64,000 nucleotides of DNA, taken from contig JADJDQ010000021.1 of assembly GCA_016702605.1 (NCBI GenBank), forward strand, positions 1,488,001 to 1,552,000, read 5' to 3'. Under the pieces are notes generated by a model. The model was not told where the DNA came from and did not search any database. It saw only the letters and a program-made list of their open reading frames with translations. The stretch comes from Candidatus Intricatilinea gracilis (GTDB lineage Bacteria; Pseudomonadota; Gammaproteobacteria; Burkholderiales; Burkholderiaceae_C). A program made the translations under genes and the position numbers. Position 1 is the first letter of the stretch. Each line of letters opens with the position of its first letter. Below are positions 28,061 to 36,677 of this stretch, piece by piece.

Positions 28061-29037
28061 ACCCGCGTATCACCTTGGCGCTGGTGGCCTATCGGCAGTC
28101 GACCTTCATCGATGCGGCCGTGCGCAGTGCGCTGGCCCAGGCGTGTGAACCGATCGAGATCCTGCTGTCGGACGACGCCTCACCCGACGACACCCATGCG
28201 CGCATGCTGGCGCTGGCCGCCGAATACACGGGGCCGCACCAGGTGGTGGTGCGGCGCAACCCGCGCAACCTGGGCATCGGTGCGCACTACAACGAGGTGA
28301 TGCAGGCCGCACGCGGCGAACTGGTCGTGCTGATGGCGGGTGACGACATCTCGCTGCCACACCGCGTGGCGCGCAATGCGCAGGCCTGGGACGACAGCGG
28401 CGGTCGTGCCGACCTGATCGCCAGCGATGTCGTCGACATGAGTTACGACGGTGTGGATCAGGGCACCACCACGGTGGACGACCTGGCGAAGTGGGCCACT
28501 GTGCAGGACTGGGCCAGGCGGCGGCCTTACATCATCGGTGCAGCCCATGCCGTCACACGCCGGCTGTTCGAGCAGTTCGGGCCGGTGGCCGTGGACGTCA
28601 CACATGAGGACCAGGTCGACACGCTGCGCGCCATGTGTCGAGGCGGGGCCCTCACCATCGCCGAACCATTGCTGCGCTACCGGCGCGGCGGCATCTCCGG
28701 CGGCTTGCAGCAGTTCACTGCCGCCGAGTTCGTATTACGCGGCCAGCGCCAGAACGACACCCACGTCGCCCTGCATCGCCAATGGCTGGTCGACGCTCGA
28801 CTGGCCGGTTGCCTCGACCTGGTCGAACAGGCCACGCGGCGCGAACACGACCGCGAGTTGTTCATCCAGGCACTGCTGCGAGCCCCCGATCTGGCGGCGC
28901 GACTGCGTGTGACCGGTAGCGCCCACGGTGTCGACCTGAGCTGGCGCCTGCGCAAACTGGTCTACTGGCAATGGCCGGCAATTGCGGCCTCGGTGCGACG
29001 CCTGCAGGTGCGATCGAAACAGCTGCGACGGGGTTGA
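28057..29037 (+). CDS. Glycosyltransferase family 2
   Basis: 326-residue GT-A enzyme. It has ITLALVAYRQSTFIDAAVRSAL, EILLSDDASPDDT, NLGIGAHYNEVM and the metal motif MAGDDISLPHRV. It probably transfers the sugar made by the two genes before it. Last gene of the ATGA-linked cluster; 9 bases separate it from the KDPGal aldolase gene. Confidence 0.88.
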   Translation: MNPRITLALVAYRQSTFIDAAVRSALAQACEPIEILLSDDASPDDTHARMLALAAEYTGPHQVVVRRNPRNLGIGAHYNEVMQAARGELVVLMAGDDISLPHRVARNAQAWDDSGGRADLIASDVVDMSYDGVDQGTTTVDDLAKWATVQDWARRRPYIIGAAHAVTRRLFEQFGPVAVDVTHEDQVDTLRAMCRGGALTIAEPLLRYRRGGISGGLQQFTAAEFVLRGQRQNDTHVALHRQWLVDARLAGCLDLVEQATRREHDRELFIQALLRAPDLAARLRVTGSAHGVDLSWRLRKLVYWQWPAIAASVRRLQVRSKQLRRG

Positions 29038-29046
29038 GCCGTCGCC

Positions 29047-29667
29047 ATGACCCCCTGGCCCACCGCCTTGCCCCTGGTCGCCATCCTGCGCGGCATCCAG
29101 CCGCATGAGGCCATCGCGCATTGCGAGGTGCTGGTCGACGCGGGCTTCGATGCCATCGAGATCCCGCTCAATTCGCCCGAGTGGCCCGCCAGCATCCGCG
29201 CCGTGGCCGCGCGTTTCGGCGCACAGGCCTTGATCGGTGGCGGCACCGTGCTCAACGCGACACAGGCCGACAGCCTGCTGGCCTGCGGCGGCAGACTCAT
29301 GGTCACGCCCAACACACGGCCGGCGCTCATCGAACATGCTGTCGCCAAGGGCTTGTTCGTGGCTGCGGGTTTCGCCACGGCCAGCGAAGCCTTCGACGCC
29401 ATCGATGCCGGCGCGCAGGCACTCAAGCTGTTTCCGGCCACCACCTACGGCACCGGCCACGTCAAGGCGCTGCGGGCGGTGCTTCCGGCAGGGCTGCCGC
29501 TGCTGGCGGTGGGCGGCATCACGCCGGCCAACCTGGGCGAGTGGCTGAAGGCCGGCTGCAGCGGCGCCGGCCTGGGCAGCGACCTCTACAAACCCGGGCA
29601 GGATGTGGCCCGTACCCGCCAGTGCGCCTTGGCCTTTGTGCAGGCCTGGCGGGATGCCACCGCATGA
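29047..29667 (+). CDS. dgoA: 2-dehydro-3-deoxy-6-phosphogalactonate aldolase
   Basis: 206-residue class I aldolase of the De Ley-Doudoroff galactose pathway that splits KDPGal into pyruvate and glyceraldehyde 3-phosphate. It has LVAILRGIQPHEA, IGGGTVL, the Schiff-base Lys in QALKLFPATTYG and LLAVGGITPANLG. The overlap with a KDGal kinase gene distinguishes it from the related KDPG aldolase Eda. Galactonate dehydratase is not in the window. Confidence 0.9.
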   Translation: MTPWPTALPLVAILRGIQPHEAIAHCEVLVDAGFDAIEIPLNSPEWPASIRAVAARFGAQALIGGGTVLNATQADSLLACGGRLMVTPNTRPALIEHAVAKGLFVAAGFATASEAFDAIDAGAQALKLFPATTYGTGHVKALRAVLPAGLPLLAVGGITPANLGEWLKAGCSGAGLGSDLYKPGQDVARTRQCALAFVQAWRDATA

Positions 29668-30674
29668 CGGTGCCCGCAACCACCTCGGCAGGCTTGATCG
29701 CCGTCGACTGGGGCACCAGCAGCCTGCGGGTCTACCGGCTGGACGCTGCCGGCCAGGTGCTCGACCAGCGCAGCACCTCGATCGGCTTGCTGGCCTGCCA
29801 GGGCCGCTTCGAGGCGGTGCTGGCCGAACAGATCGCGGGCTGGAACGAGCCACTCATCATCATGGCCGGCATGATCGGCAGCCGCAACGGCTGGTTCGAG
29901 GTGCCGTATGTCGCGTGCCCGGCGGGACCACGCGAGATCGGCGCGGGCCTGCGCGAGGTGCTCGCCGACATCCTGCCCGGCCGGCGCATCGTGATCGCGC
30001 CGGGGCTGTGTGATCGCTCCGGCGGCCGCGCGCCCGAGGTCATGCGCGGTGAAGAGACACAGATCCTCGGCTTGTTCGACCTGCTGGCGCTTGACCACGG
30101 CGCAGGCCCCCACACCATCTGCCTGCCGGGCACCCACAGCAAGTGGGTGACGGTCGAAGCCGGCCGCATCACCAGCTTGCGCACCGCCATGACCGGCGAG
30201 GTCTACGCCGTGCTCAGGCAACACAGCATCCTGCGCGCCGGCATGGCCGAGCCGGTCAGCCCCAAGCCCGACGCCACGCTCGGCACCATGCCCGGCACCA
30301 CACCCGACGAGGCGTCGACCAGCGACGACCGCGCCGCCTTCGAACTCGGCCTGACCAGCAGCCGTGAGCCAGGTGGCCTGCTCAACCACCTGTTCAGCGT
30401 GCGATCACGCGGCCTGTTCGGCGAGTTGTCACCCACCGAGGCGGCGCCGTATCTGTCGGGGCTGCTGATCGGCCATGAGCTGCACGGCCTGCTGGGTGAG
30501 GTGTGGGCAGGTGATGTCCATGCCCATGATGGTCAGGCCGTACACCTGATCGGCAACGCCGGCCTGACGGCTCGTTATCACCAGGCGCTGGCCTGGTGGG
30601 GCGTCGCAACGCGCAGCCACGACGAAGCACTCGTGACACGCGGCTTGTTCATGCTGGCGGCCACCTTGGCCTGA
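29664..30674 (+). CDS. dgoK: 2-dehydro-3-deoxygalactonokinase
   Basis: 336 residues of the DgoK family: LIAVDWGTSSLRVYRLD, IIMAGMIGSRNGW, MRGEETQILG and CLPGTHSKWV. It phosphorylates KDGal to the substrate of the aldolase encoded just upstream. Starts in an ATGA overlap with dgoA. A Pro/Thr/Asp-rich insert of about 20 residues lies in the middle (after PVSPKPDATLG). Confidence 0.92.
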   Translation: MTVPATTSAGLIAVDWGTSSLRVYRLDAAGQVLDQRSTSIGLLACQGRFEAVLAEQIAGWNEPLIIMAGMIGSRNGWFEVPYVACPAGPREIGAGLREVLADILPGRRIVIAPGLCDRSGGRAPEVMRGEETQILGLFDLLALDHGAGPHTICLPGTHSKWVTVEAGRITSLRTAMTGEVYAVLRQHSILRAGMAEPVSPKPDATLGTMPGTTPDEASTSDDRAAFELGLTSSREPGGLLNHLFSVRSRGLFGELSPTEAAPYLSGLLIGHELHGLLGEVWAGDVHAHDGQAVHLIGNAGLTARYHQALAWWGVATRSHDEALVTRGLFMLAATLA

Positions 30675-30762
30675 CAGCGCGGCGACTCGTCCGCCAGCAG
30701 ACCACCTGGCTGCAGGTCGTCGGCGCAACCACTGGTCGTGGCTCAGCCCGGCCGCCGCTGCC

Positions 30763-31662
30763 TCATTTGCCCGGCGGCAGGTCGATGCCCGGGAAGATCT
30801 TGATGACGGCGCTGTCGTCCTCACGGCCATGGCCCGCGGTCGATGCCTGCATGAACATCTGGTGCGCCGTGCTGGCCAGCGGCAGCGGAAACTTGCTCGC
30901 CCGCGCCGTATCGAGCACCAGGCCGAGATCCTTGACGAAGATGTCCACCGCCGACAGCGGCGTGTAGTCACCCGCCAGCACATGCGCCATGCGGTTCTCG
31001 AACATCCAGCTGTTGCCGGCGCTGTGGGTGATGACCTCGTACAGCGCGTCGGCCGCCACCCCTTCGCGCAGGCCCAGCGCCATGGCTTCCGCCGCGGCGG
31101 CGATGTGTACCCCCGCCAGCAGCTGGTTGATGATCTTGACCTTGCTGCCTGCCCCCGCCTTGTCACCCAGGCGGTAGACCTTGGCGGCCATGGCGTCGAG
31201 GGCAGCGCCAACCTTGGCGTAGGCCTCCGGTCGGCCCGCGGTCATCATCGTCATCTCGCCCGAAGCAGCACGTGCGGCACCGCCCGAGATGGGTGCGTCG
31301 AGGTAGAGCAGGCCGAGGTCGGCGAGCCGCTGTTCGGTGGCGATCGACCAGTTGGGGTCGACGGTGGAACACATGACGAAGACGCTGCCCGGCCGCATGG
31401 CCGCCGCTGCGCCGCCGGGGCCGCCGGAGTCGAATAACACCGCCTCGGTCTGCGCCGCATTGACCACCACACTCACGATCACCTCGCACTGCACCGCCAC
31501 CTCGGCAGGTGTGGCGCAGGCCACGCCACCGTCGGCAGCAAAGGCCTGGGCCGCCTCGAACCGCACATCGCATACGTGCACCAGGTACCCTGCGCGCCGC
31601 AGCGATCCGGCCATGCCACGGCCCATGGCGCCCAGACCGATCACTCCGATGTTGCGACTCAT
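30763..31662 (-). CDS. Beta-hydroxyacid dehydrogenase, LtnD-like
   Basis: 299-residue NAD(P)-dependent enzyme of the 3-hydroxyisobutyrate dehydrogenase family. It has the Rossmann loop GVIGLGAMGRGMAGSL, the substrate loop DAPISGGAARAASGEM and the catalytic Lys in GSKVKIINQLLAGVH. The run NQLLAGVHIAAAAEAMALG is characteristic of L-threonate dehydrogenases as I recall them, so a sugar-acid substrate is likely. It is convergent with dgoK, another sugar-acid gene. Confidence 0.85.
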   Translation of the reverse strand: MSRNIGVIGLGAMGRGMAGSLRRAGYLVHVCDVRFEAAQAFAADGGVACATPAEVAVQCEVIVSVVVNAAQTEAVLFDSGGPGGAAAAMRPGSVFVMCSTVDPNWSIATEQRLADLGLLYLDAPISGGAARAASGEMTMMTAGRPEAYAKVGAALDAMAAKVYRLGDKAGAGSKVKIINQLLAGVHIAAAAEAMALGLREGVAADALYEVITHSAGNSWMFENRMAHVLAGDYTPLSAVDIFVKDLGLVLDTARASKFPLPLASTAHQMFMQASTAGHGREDDSAVIKIFPGIDLPPGK

Positions 31663-31797
31663 GTGGTGGTTCCTCTCCAGTGTGGCGAATCGTCAAGTTG
31701 ACAGGTGATCATACAAATCCTGCGCGACCCGACGATGCAGGCATACCCGGTCTCCTAGAATCGCGCCCCTTTTCGTCTGCCGCAGGTACACCGCCCC

Positions 31798-32637
31798 ATG
31801 AATATCGTCGTCAATGCAGAACTGCAGGCCTACATCGATCCGCTCACCGCCGACGAACACGCCGCCCTCGAGCGCAGCCTGCTCGAAGAAGGCTGCCGCG
31901 ACGCGCTGGTGTTGTGGGGCGACGTGCTGGTCGACGGCCATAACCGCTATGCCCTGTGCCAGAAGCACAACCTGCCGTTCCAGACCGTCCAGAACCCACG
32001 TTTCCAGACCATCGACGACGTGCACCTGTGGATGATCAATCAGCACCTGGCGCGGCGCAGCGTCTCCAACTTCCAGCGCGGCCTGCTGGCCCTGCGCAAG
32101 AGCGAGATCATGGCGGCGCAGCTCGTGCGGGCCGAGGCTGCCGCGGCTGAGCAGACCGGCCCGTCAAGTGCCGAAGCCAACGCAAACGCGCCGAGCGCTG
32201 CTGGCTCAGCTGCAGACAGCAACACACCACCCTGGGGCGACGAAGACCCGCTCACGACCCGCGAAGCCATTGCCAGGGCCGCGCGCCTGAGCGGCAATCA
32301 GGTGGTGATGATCGAGAAGATCCAGAAACACGCGGCGCCCGAGGTGGTGGCCGCCGTGCGGTCGGGCACCATCTCGATCAATGCCGCCGCCGCCGTGGCC
32401 AGCCTGCCGGCCGAGGAACAGGTGGCTGCGGCAGCCGCCGGCAGCGGCGAACTCAAACAAGCCGCCAAACGTGTGCGCGACGCCAAACGCAAGCCACGCG
32501 AAGACGCCCTCGTCGCACCCGACGGCAGTGAACCCGACCCGCTGCGCGAGCTGCGCCAGCGCATCGCCGAGCTGACCACGGAGAACCTGGCGCTACGCCG
32601 CCAGATCGCCGAGCTGCAGGCGGCGATGGCGGGCTGA
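31798..32637 (+). CDS. Orphan ParB/RepB-like partition-related protein
   Basis: 279 residues. The N-terminal half resembles a ParB/Spo0J nucleotide-binding domain (LLEEGCRDALVLWGDVLVDGHNRYALCQKHN), followed by helical segments. After an Ala/Ser-rich linker comes a helix-turn-helix-like stretch (TTREAIARAARLSGNQVVMIEKI) and a C-terminal coiled coil (LRELRQRIAELTTENLALRR). No parA, repA or parS is nearby, so it is not part of a normal partition operon. Its function in the cell is unknown. Confidence 0.78.
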   Translation: MNIVVNAELQAYIDPLTADEHAALERSLLEEGCRDALVLWGDVLVDGHNRYALCQKHNLPFQTVQNPRFQTIDDVHLWMINQHLARRSVSNFQRGLLALRKSEIMAAQLVRAEAAAAEQTGPSSAEANANAPSAAGSAADSNTPPWGDEDPLTTREAIARAARLSGNQVVMIEKIQKHAAPEVVAAVRSGTISINAAAAVASLPAEEQVAAAAAGSGELKQAAKRVRDAKRKPREDALVAPDGSEPDPLRELRQRIAELTTENLALRRQIAELQAAMAG

Positions 32638-32698
32638 GACAGACCCGTTCAGCGCGCCACGCGGCGCCTCCCCAGGGCCTGGCCGCATCCCGCGGCAC

Positions 32699-32720
32699 GG
32701 CCCGGCCCGGCCCGGCCCGG
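32699..32720. repeat. Short GGCCC tandem repeat
   Basis: About four and a half copies of the 5-mer GGCCC between the ParB-like gene and the H-NS-like gene. Possibly a slippage-prone spacer; no function is apparent. Confidence 0.7.
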
Positions 32721-32728
32721 CTGGTGGC

Positions 32729-33364
32729 TCAGGCCAGCATGTCCTCGAGTGTCTTGCCAGTGGCCAGGGCGTCGCGCAGCCAGCCGGGCTTGGGCCCACG
32801 GCCCGACCAGGTGTTGCCTGCGGCGTCCTTGTACTTGACGGCCGAGGCCTTGCTGGACGCGGGCGCTGCGACTGCTTGCACCGGTTTGGACACCTTCCTG
32901 GCGCTGGCCTTGGGCTTCTTGATGGCAGTCGCCTTGGCCTTGCCGCTGGCAGGTTTGGCCGCCTTGACTTTCAGCGACTTGCTGCTCGGCGCCTTGGGCG
33001 CGGCAGCCGGTTTGGCCGGGGCACCGGCGAGCAGATCGGTCAGGTCGAGTCCGGATGCGAGTGCGGTTTTCACCCAGCCTGGCTTGGGGCCACGGCCGGA
33101 CCATGAGTTGCCGGCACCGTCCTGGTACTTGGGGGTGGACGTGCCGGCTGCTGTCGACTTTGCACCGACTGTCACCTTGCCCTGAGCTTTGCTCCTGGCA
33201 CCACTGGCGCCAGCCAAGCCGAGGTCCTGTGCGGTCAGCCCATAAGTGGCGATGCCGGACTTGATGACTTCGATGAGTGCGGCAGCCTCTTGTTTGCGGG
33301 CCTGCTCGGCCTTCTTCTTGAGCGCTTCGATTTCACGGGTGAGTTGAACGTACGAGCTGGCCAT
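32729..33364 (-). CDS. H-NS-family nucleoid protein with two DNA-binding heads
   Basis: 211 residues. An N-terminal coiled coil (about residues 5-35) is followed by two copies of the H-NS C-terminal DNA-binding motif. The first is at about 79-112 (KYQDGAGNSWSGRGPKPGW), the second at about 177-210 (KYKDAAGNTWSGRGPKPGW). They are joined by a 65-residue Lys/Ala/Pro-rich linker reminiscent of histone H1 tails. Typical betaproteobacterial H-NS-like proteins are about 100 residues with one head. It could silence AT-rich DNA, such as the lower-GC glycan cluster, and bridge or bundle DNA through several contacts. Confidence 0.93.
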   Translation of the reverse strand: MASSYVQLTREIEALKKKAEQARKQEAAALIEVIKSGIATYGLTAQDLGLAGASGARSKAQGKVTVGAKSTAAGTSTPKYQDGAGNSWSGRGPKPGWVKTALASGLDLTDLLAGAPAKPAAAPKAPSSKSLKVKAAKPASGKAKATAIKKPKASARKVSKPVQAVAAPASSKASAVKYKDAAGNTWSGRGPKPGWLRDALATGKTLEDMLA

Positions 33365-33493
33365 GGGAAGAGTCCGGTAATTGCGTCGTGACGAGCATAC
33401 AGGCAGCCGAGCCCCATTCGACGTTGGATGGCGGACAGTTGCGGCGATCGATTGACCCTGATCGGCACTCTCGGCTCGATGGCGCGCTCTGCG

Positions 33494-34291
33494 TCACACC
33501 ATGTATTTGCCGCCGTTGATCGACAAGGTGATGCCGGTCATGAAGCCGGACTCTTCGGCGGCCAGAAAAACCACGCAGCGGGCAATCTCGGCGGCCGTGG
33601 CAAGGCGGTGCGTCGGCACTCCTTCGAGAATGTGAGCCATGACCTCGGGCTTCACGACTGTCACCATGCCGGTGTCGGTATATCCCGGCGCGATGGCGTT
33701 GACGGTGATATTGCGCGATGCAGCTTCGAGTGCCAGCGACTTGGTGAATCCGATCATGCCGGCCTTGGCCGCCGCGTAATTGGTCTGACCGGCTTGTCCG
33801 GACTGGCCATTGACCGAACTGATGTTGACGATGCGGCCGTAGTGGCGATCTCGCATGCCTTCGATGAGCACGCGGCACATGTTGAAGCAGCCGGTGAGGT
33901 CGACGTCGATGACTTCGTGCCATTGCTCTGCGGTCATCTTGTGCAACACCGTGTCGTGTGTGATGCCGGCGTTGTTGACCAGCACGTCGATCGGCCCGAG
34001 TGCGTCCTGCACTCGTGCCACGCCGTCGCTGCAGGACTGCAGGTCGGCCACGTTCCAGCTGAACACAGGTATGCCCGTGCGGGTCGAGAACTCGTCGGCG
34101 GCAGCATGGTTGTGGCCATAGCTGACCGCCACAAGAAAGCCGGCGCCGCGCAGGGCTTCGGCGCTTGCCGCGCCTATGCCAGCCGTGCCGCCGGTGACCA
34201 GTGCAACCCGTTTCACCTTGTCGTCGCCGCGGCTTGTCGCCGCGGCGCTGGCAGTGGCCGTAGCAGATGCCGGGGAAGTGGACTTGTTCAT
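33494..34291 (-). CDS. phaB: Acetoacetyl-CoA reductase (PhaB/PhbB)
   Basis: 265-residue SDR that makes (R)-3-hydroxybutyryl-CoA for polyhydroxybutyrate. It has ALVTGGTAGIGAASAEAL, VNNAGITHDTVLHKM and IVNISSVNGQSGQAGQTNY with AAAKAGMIGFTKSLA, the PhaB pattern around the Ser-Tyr-Lys site. The extra 25 N-terminal residues are Ala/Thr/Ser-rich. The start is supported by GAGGAG upstream. phaC and phaA are not in the window. Confidence 0.9.
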   Translation of the reverse strand: MNKSTSPASATATASAAATSRGDDKVKRVALVTGGTAGIGAASAEALRGAGFLVAVSYGHNHAAADEFSTRTGIPVFSWNVADLQSCSDGVARVQDALGPIDVLVNNAGITHDTVLHKMTAEQWHEVIDVDLTGCFNMCRVLIEGMRDRHYGRIVNISSVNGQSGQAGQTNYAAAKAGMIGFTKSLALEAASRNITVNAIAPGYTDTGMVTVVKPEVMAHILEGVPTHRLATAAEIARCVVFLAAEESGFMTGITLSINGGKYMV

Positions 34292-34445
34292 GGTGCGCTC
34301 CTCGCTCCAGAGTGGTTCGTGTACAAGAGCTCCTTGATCGTTGCGTTTGGACTGTGCGCCTGTGCAGTCTGGCCTGACCACATCCACCGCGCGGGCAGTG
34401 GGGTGACAAGGCCAGTCGATGTTTGGCTTGTAGCGACCAAGGCCG

Positions 34446-34459
34446 TTGAGTTCAGTCAA
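34446..34459. promoter_or_regulatory. FNR/CRP-type palindrome between phaB and the Usp gene
   Basis: TTGAGTTCAGTCAA has the perfect outer half-sites TTGA-N6-TCAA of the FNR/ANR consensus (TTGAT-N4-ATCAA), 90 bases upstream of the universal stress protein start. Usp and PHB genes are often oxygen- or redox-regulated, so the site is plausible, but one match of this length can be chance. Confidence 0.5.
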
Positions 34460-34548
34460 ACCATGTTTTGCCCGCCAGCGCCAAATCAGCGTGCGCCGGT
34501 AGCACGTGGGTGCCCCGGGCACAACCGACCAACCACCCGGACGCCACC

Positions 34549-35379
34549 ATGAAAAGCCTGCTTGTGCATCTCGACGCGTCGCCGCGCGCCGCCGTTCGAC
34601 TCGGTCTGGCGCAGGCACTGGCCAGGCATCATCAGGCCGAACTTGCTGCCGTCTACGGCGTCTTGGCCTCGCTGCTGGCCACACCCTGGGTGGCGAGTGA
34701 AGGGGTCACCTATGCCATGCCGGCCCTGCTCGATCTGGACCGCGAACTACGCGACCGTGCTCGGCAGGCCTGCGATCAACTCGCCAGCAGTGGCAACTTG
34801 CGCTGGATCGACGGGGGTGAGGCGCCTTACCACACCGTGCTGCAACACGCGCTGATGTCGGACCTGGTGGTGCTGGGCCAACCCGACAAACACGACACAG
34901 CCACCGGTCCGCTGCCGCCCGATCTGGTGCCGTCGCTCATCATCGACAGTGGCCGGCCAACGCTGGTCGTGCCCAAGTCGGGCAACTACGAGCCTGTCGC
35001 CAGCCGGGTGTTGATCGCCTGGAAACACACCCGCGAGGCCTGCCGCGCCCTCACCGCCGCCCTGCCCTGGCTGCGCCAGGCCAAGGTCGTCAACGTGGCG
35101 AGCCGGCCCGACGACGCGGACGACCCTGCCGTCGACTTCGACCAGGGCAACAGCATCGAACACTGGCTGCGCCTGCACGGTGTGACCTGCGTGATCGATC
35201 TGCACCGTCTGGGCCCGGGCGAGGTGGGCCAGGAACTGATGTGGCTGGCCAAGGACACCGAGTCCGAGTTGCTGGTGATGGGCTGTTACGGCCACAGCCG
35301 TGCGCGTGAATGGGTGCTCGGCGGCGTCTCGCGCTGGGTGCTGCAGGGCATGACGCTGCCGGTGCTGATGGTGCATTGA
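34549..35379 (+). CDS. Universal stress protein
   Basis: 276 residues with two UspA-like halves. The first begins MKSLLVHLDASPRAAVRLGLAQALARHH. The second ends with the ATP-binding G-x2-G-x9-G-S pattern in GCYGHSRAREWVLGGVSRWV, then LPVLMVH. Divergent from phaB, with an FNR-type palindrome between them. Confidence 0.9.
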   Translation: MKSLLVHLDASPRAAVRLGLAQALARHHQAELAAVYGVLASLLATPWVASEGVTYAMPALLDLDRELRDRARQACDQLASSGNLRWIDGGEAPYHTVLQHALMSDLVVLGQPDKHDTATGPLPPDLVPSLIIDSGRPTLVVPKSGNYEPVASRVLIAWKHTREACRALTAALPWLRQAKVVNVASRPDDADDPAVDFDQGNSIEHWLRLHGVTCVIDLHRLGPGEVGQELMWLAKDTESELLVMGCYGHSRAREWVLGGVSRWVLQGMTLPVLMVH

Positions 35380-35390
35380 GCGCTCGGCGG

Positions 35391-36671
35391 CTACCTGGTC
35401 ACGTCACGCGCCACGACCCTGACACCCTCTGCCACCGTTGCGGCCGGGTACACCACCACCTGCTCGCCTTCACGCAGGCCCTGTTCGACCCAGGCGTGGC
35501 TGGTGTTGCGTGCCACGAGGCGGATCTGGCGCAACTGCACGCGCCCTTGCGCCAGCACGAACACAGCGGCGTCCTGACGCTCGGTGGCGCCCGGCTGCGT
35601 GTCCGCGCCAGTCGAGGCCACCACCTGGCTGGCTGCGGCCGACAGCGGCGACGGAAACACCGCACTCACCGGCACACGCAGCACCTTGGCCTGGCGGAGT
35701 GTCACCACCCGCACGCCCACGCGGTAACCATCACCCAGCGCCGCCCACTTCTCGCGCGGGCTGGTGATGTCGATCGACACATTGACTCGTTGCTCTTCCA
35801 CTCCGAGCGCCGACACCTTGGTGAAGGCCGCCGAGTCGACCCGCCGCACCCGCCCCTGCAGCACCGTCGGGCCGCCCCAGCGGTCGATACGCACGCTGCT
35901 GCCGGGCTGCGCCTGCAGCGCATCACTGCTCAGCAATTCGGCCACGACTTCGAGCTCGGTGACGTCGCCGATGTCGACGATCGGGGCACCACCGGCCAGC
36001 ATGGCCTCACTGCTCTGGTGAATCTTCAGCACGCGGCCGGCCACCGGTGATCTCAGCACCACACCGCGGCCGGACTGGCCAGCCCCGCCGGTGTGGGTGG
36101 TCTGCATGGCGGCGCGCGCCGCGTCGACCTCGCTGCGTGCGGCCTGCGCGGACTGTGTTGCGGCGTCCAGCGCCTTGTGGGCCGACTGCAGTGCCAGGCG
36201 GTCGTCGTCCAGCCGCGACGCGGCCAGATAACCCTGGCTGGCCAGCGGTTCACTGCGCTGCAGGGCCTGCGCCGCGGTGTCGCGGGCAATTTGCGCCAGG
36301 CCCACCTGGGCCAGGGCGCGCTCGAGCCCGGCTTGGGCGGCGCCCAGGCGGGCCTGCAGTTCGAGCAGACTGCGTTCGTCCTGCAGCGGACTGGCCAGAG
36401 GCAACAGGCGCGCCACCACGGCACCTTGGGTGACAGCATCACCTTCCCGCAAGGTCAGGCGCAGCAGGCGACCGGCGACGGGCGCACACACCACGTATCG
36501 GTCACGCAAGCGGGTGCGGGCGTCTTCGTCGATGGTGGTCTCGAACGGGCCGATGTCGACGCGGGCCACTTCCACAGCCACCGGCCTCGGCGCAAAGGCC
36601 CAACCCAGCAGGGCGATCAGGCCGACAGCCGCAGCAGCGGCAAGCAGGCGGGGGTGTTGCATGACGTACAT
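35391..36671 (-). CDS. HlyD/MacA-family periplasmic adaptor of an ABC efflux system
   Basis: 426 residues. One N-terminal membrane anchor (LLAAAAAVGLIALLGWAF) precedes a periplasmic part. A split lipoyl-like barrel (VVCAPVAGRLLRL ... VVLRSPVAGRVLKIH) flanks a long coiled-coil hairpin (about 110-200), followed by beta-barrel and membrane-proximal domains. It would connect the permease-ATPase pair encoded just upstream on the same strand to an outer-membrane factor not present here. Last gene of the triad. Confidence 0.88.
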   Translation of the reverse strand: MYVMQHPRLLAAAAAVGLIALLGWAFAPRPVAVEVARVDIGPFETTIDEDARTRLRDRYVVCAPVAGRLLRLTLREGDAVTQGAVVARLLPLASPLQDERSLLELQARLGAAQAGLERALAQVGLAQIARDTAAQALQRSEPLASQGYLAASRLDDDRLALQSAHKALDAATQSAQAARSEVDAARAAMQTTHTGGAGQSGRGVVLRSPVAGRVLKIHQSSEAMLAGGAPIVDIGDVTELEVVAELLSSDALQAQPGSSVRIDRWGGPTVLQGRVRRVDSAAFTKVSALGVEEQRVNVSIDITSPREKWAALGDGYRVGVRVVTLRQAKVLRVPVSAVFPSPLSAAASQVVASTGADTQPGATERQDAAVFVLAQGRVQLRQIRLVARNTSHAWVEQGLREGEQVVVYPAATVAEGVRVVARDVTR

Positions 36672-36677
36672 GACGGG

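Noticed and set aside
31690..31720. GTGATCATACAAAT as a GntR-type operator before the LtnD-like gene
   Set aside because: Only one half-site is convincing and symmetry is poor, so it is not listed as a feature.
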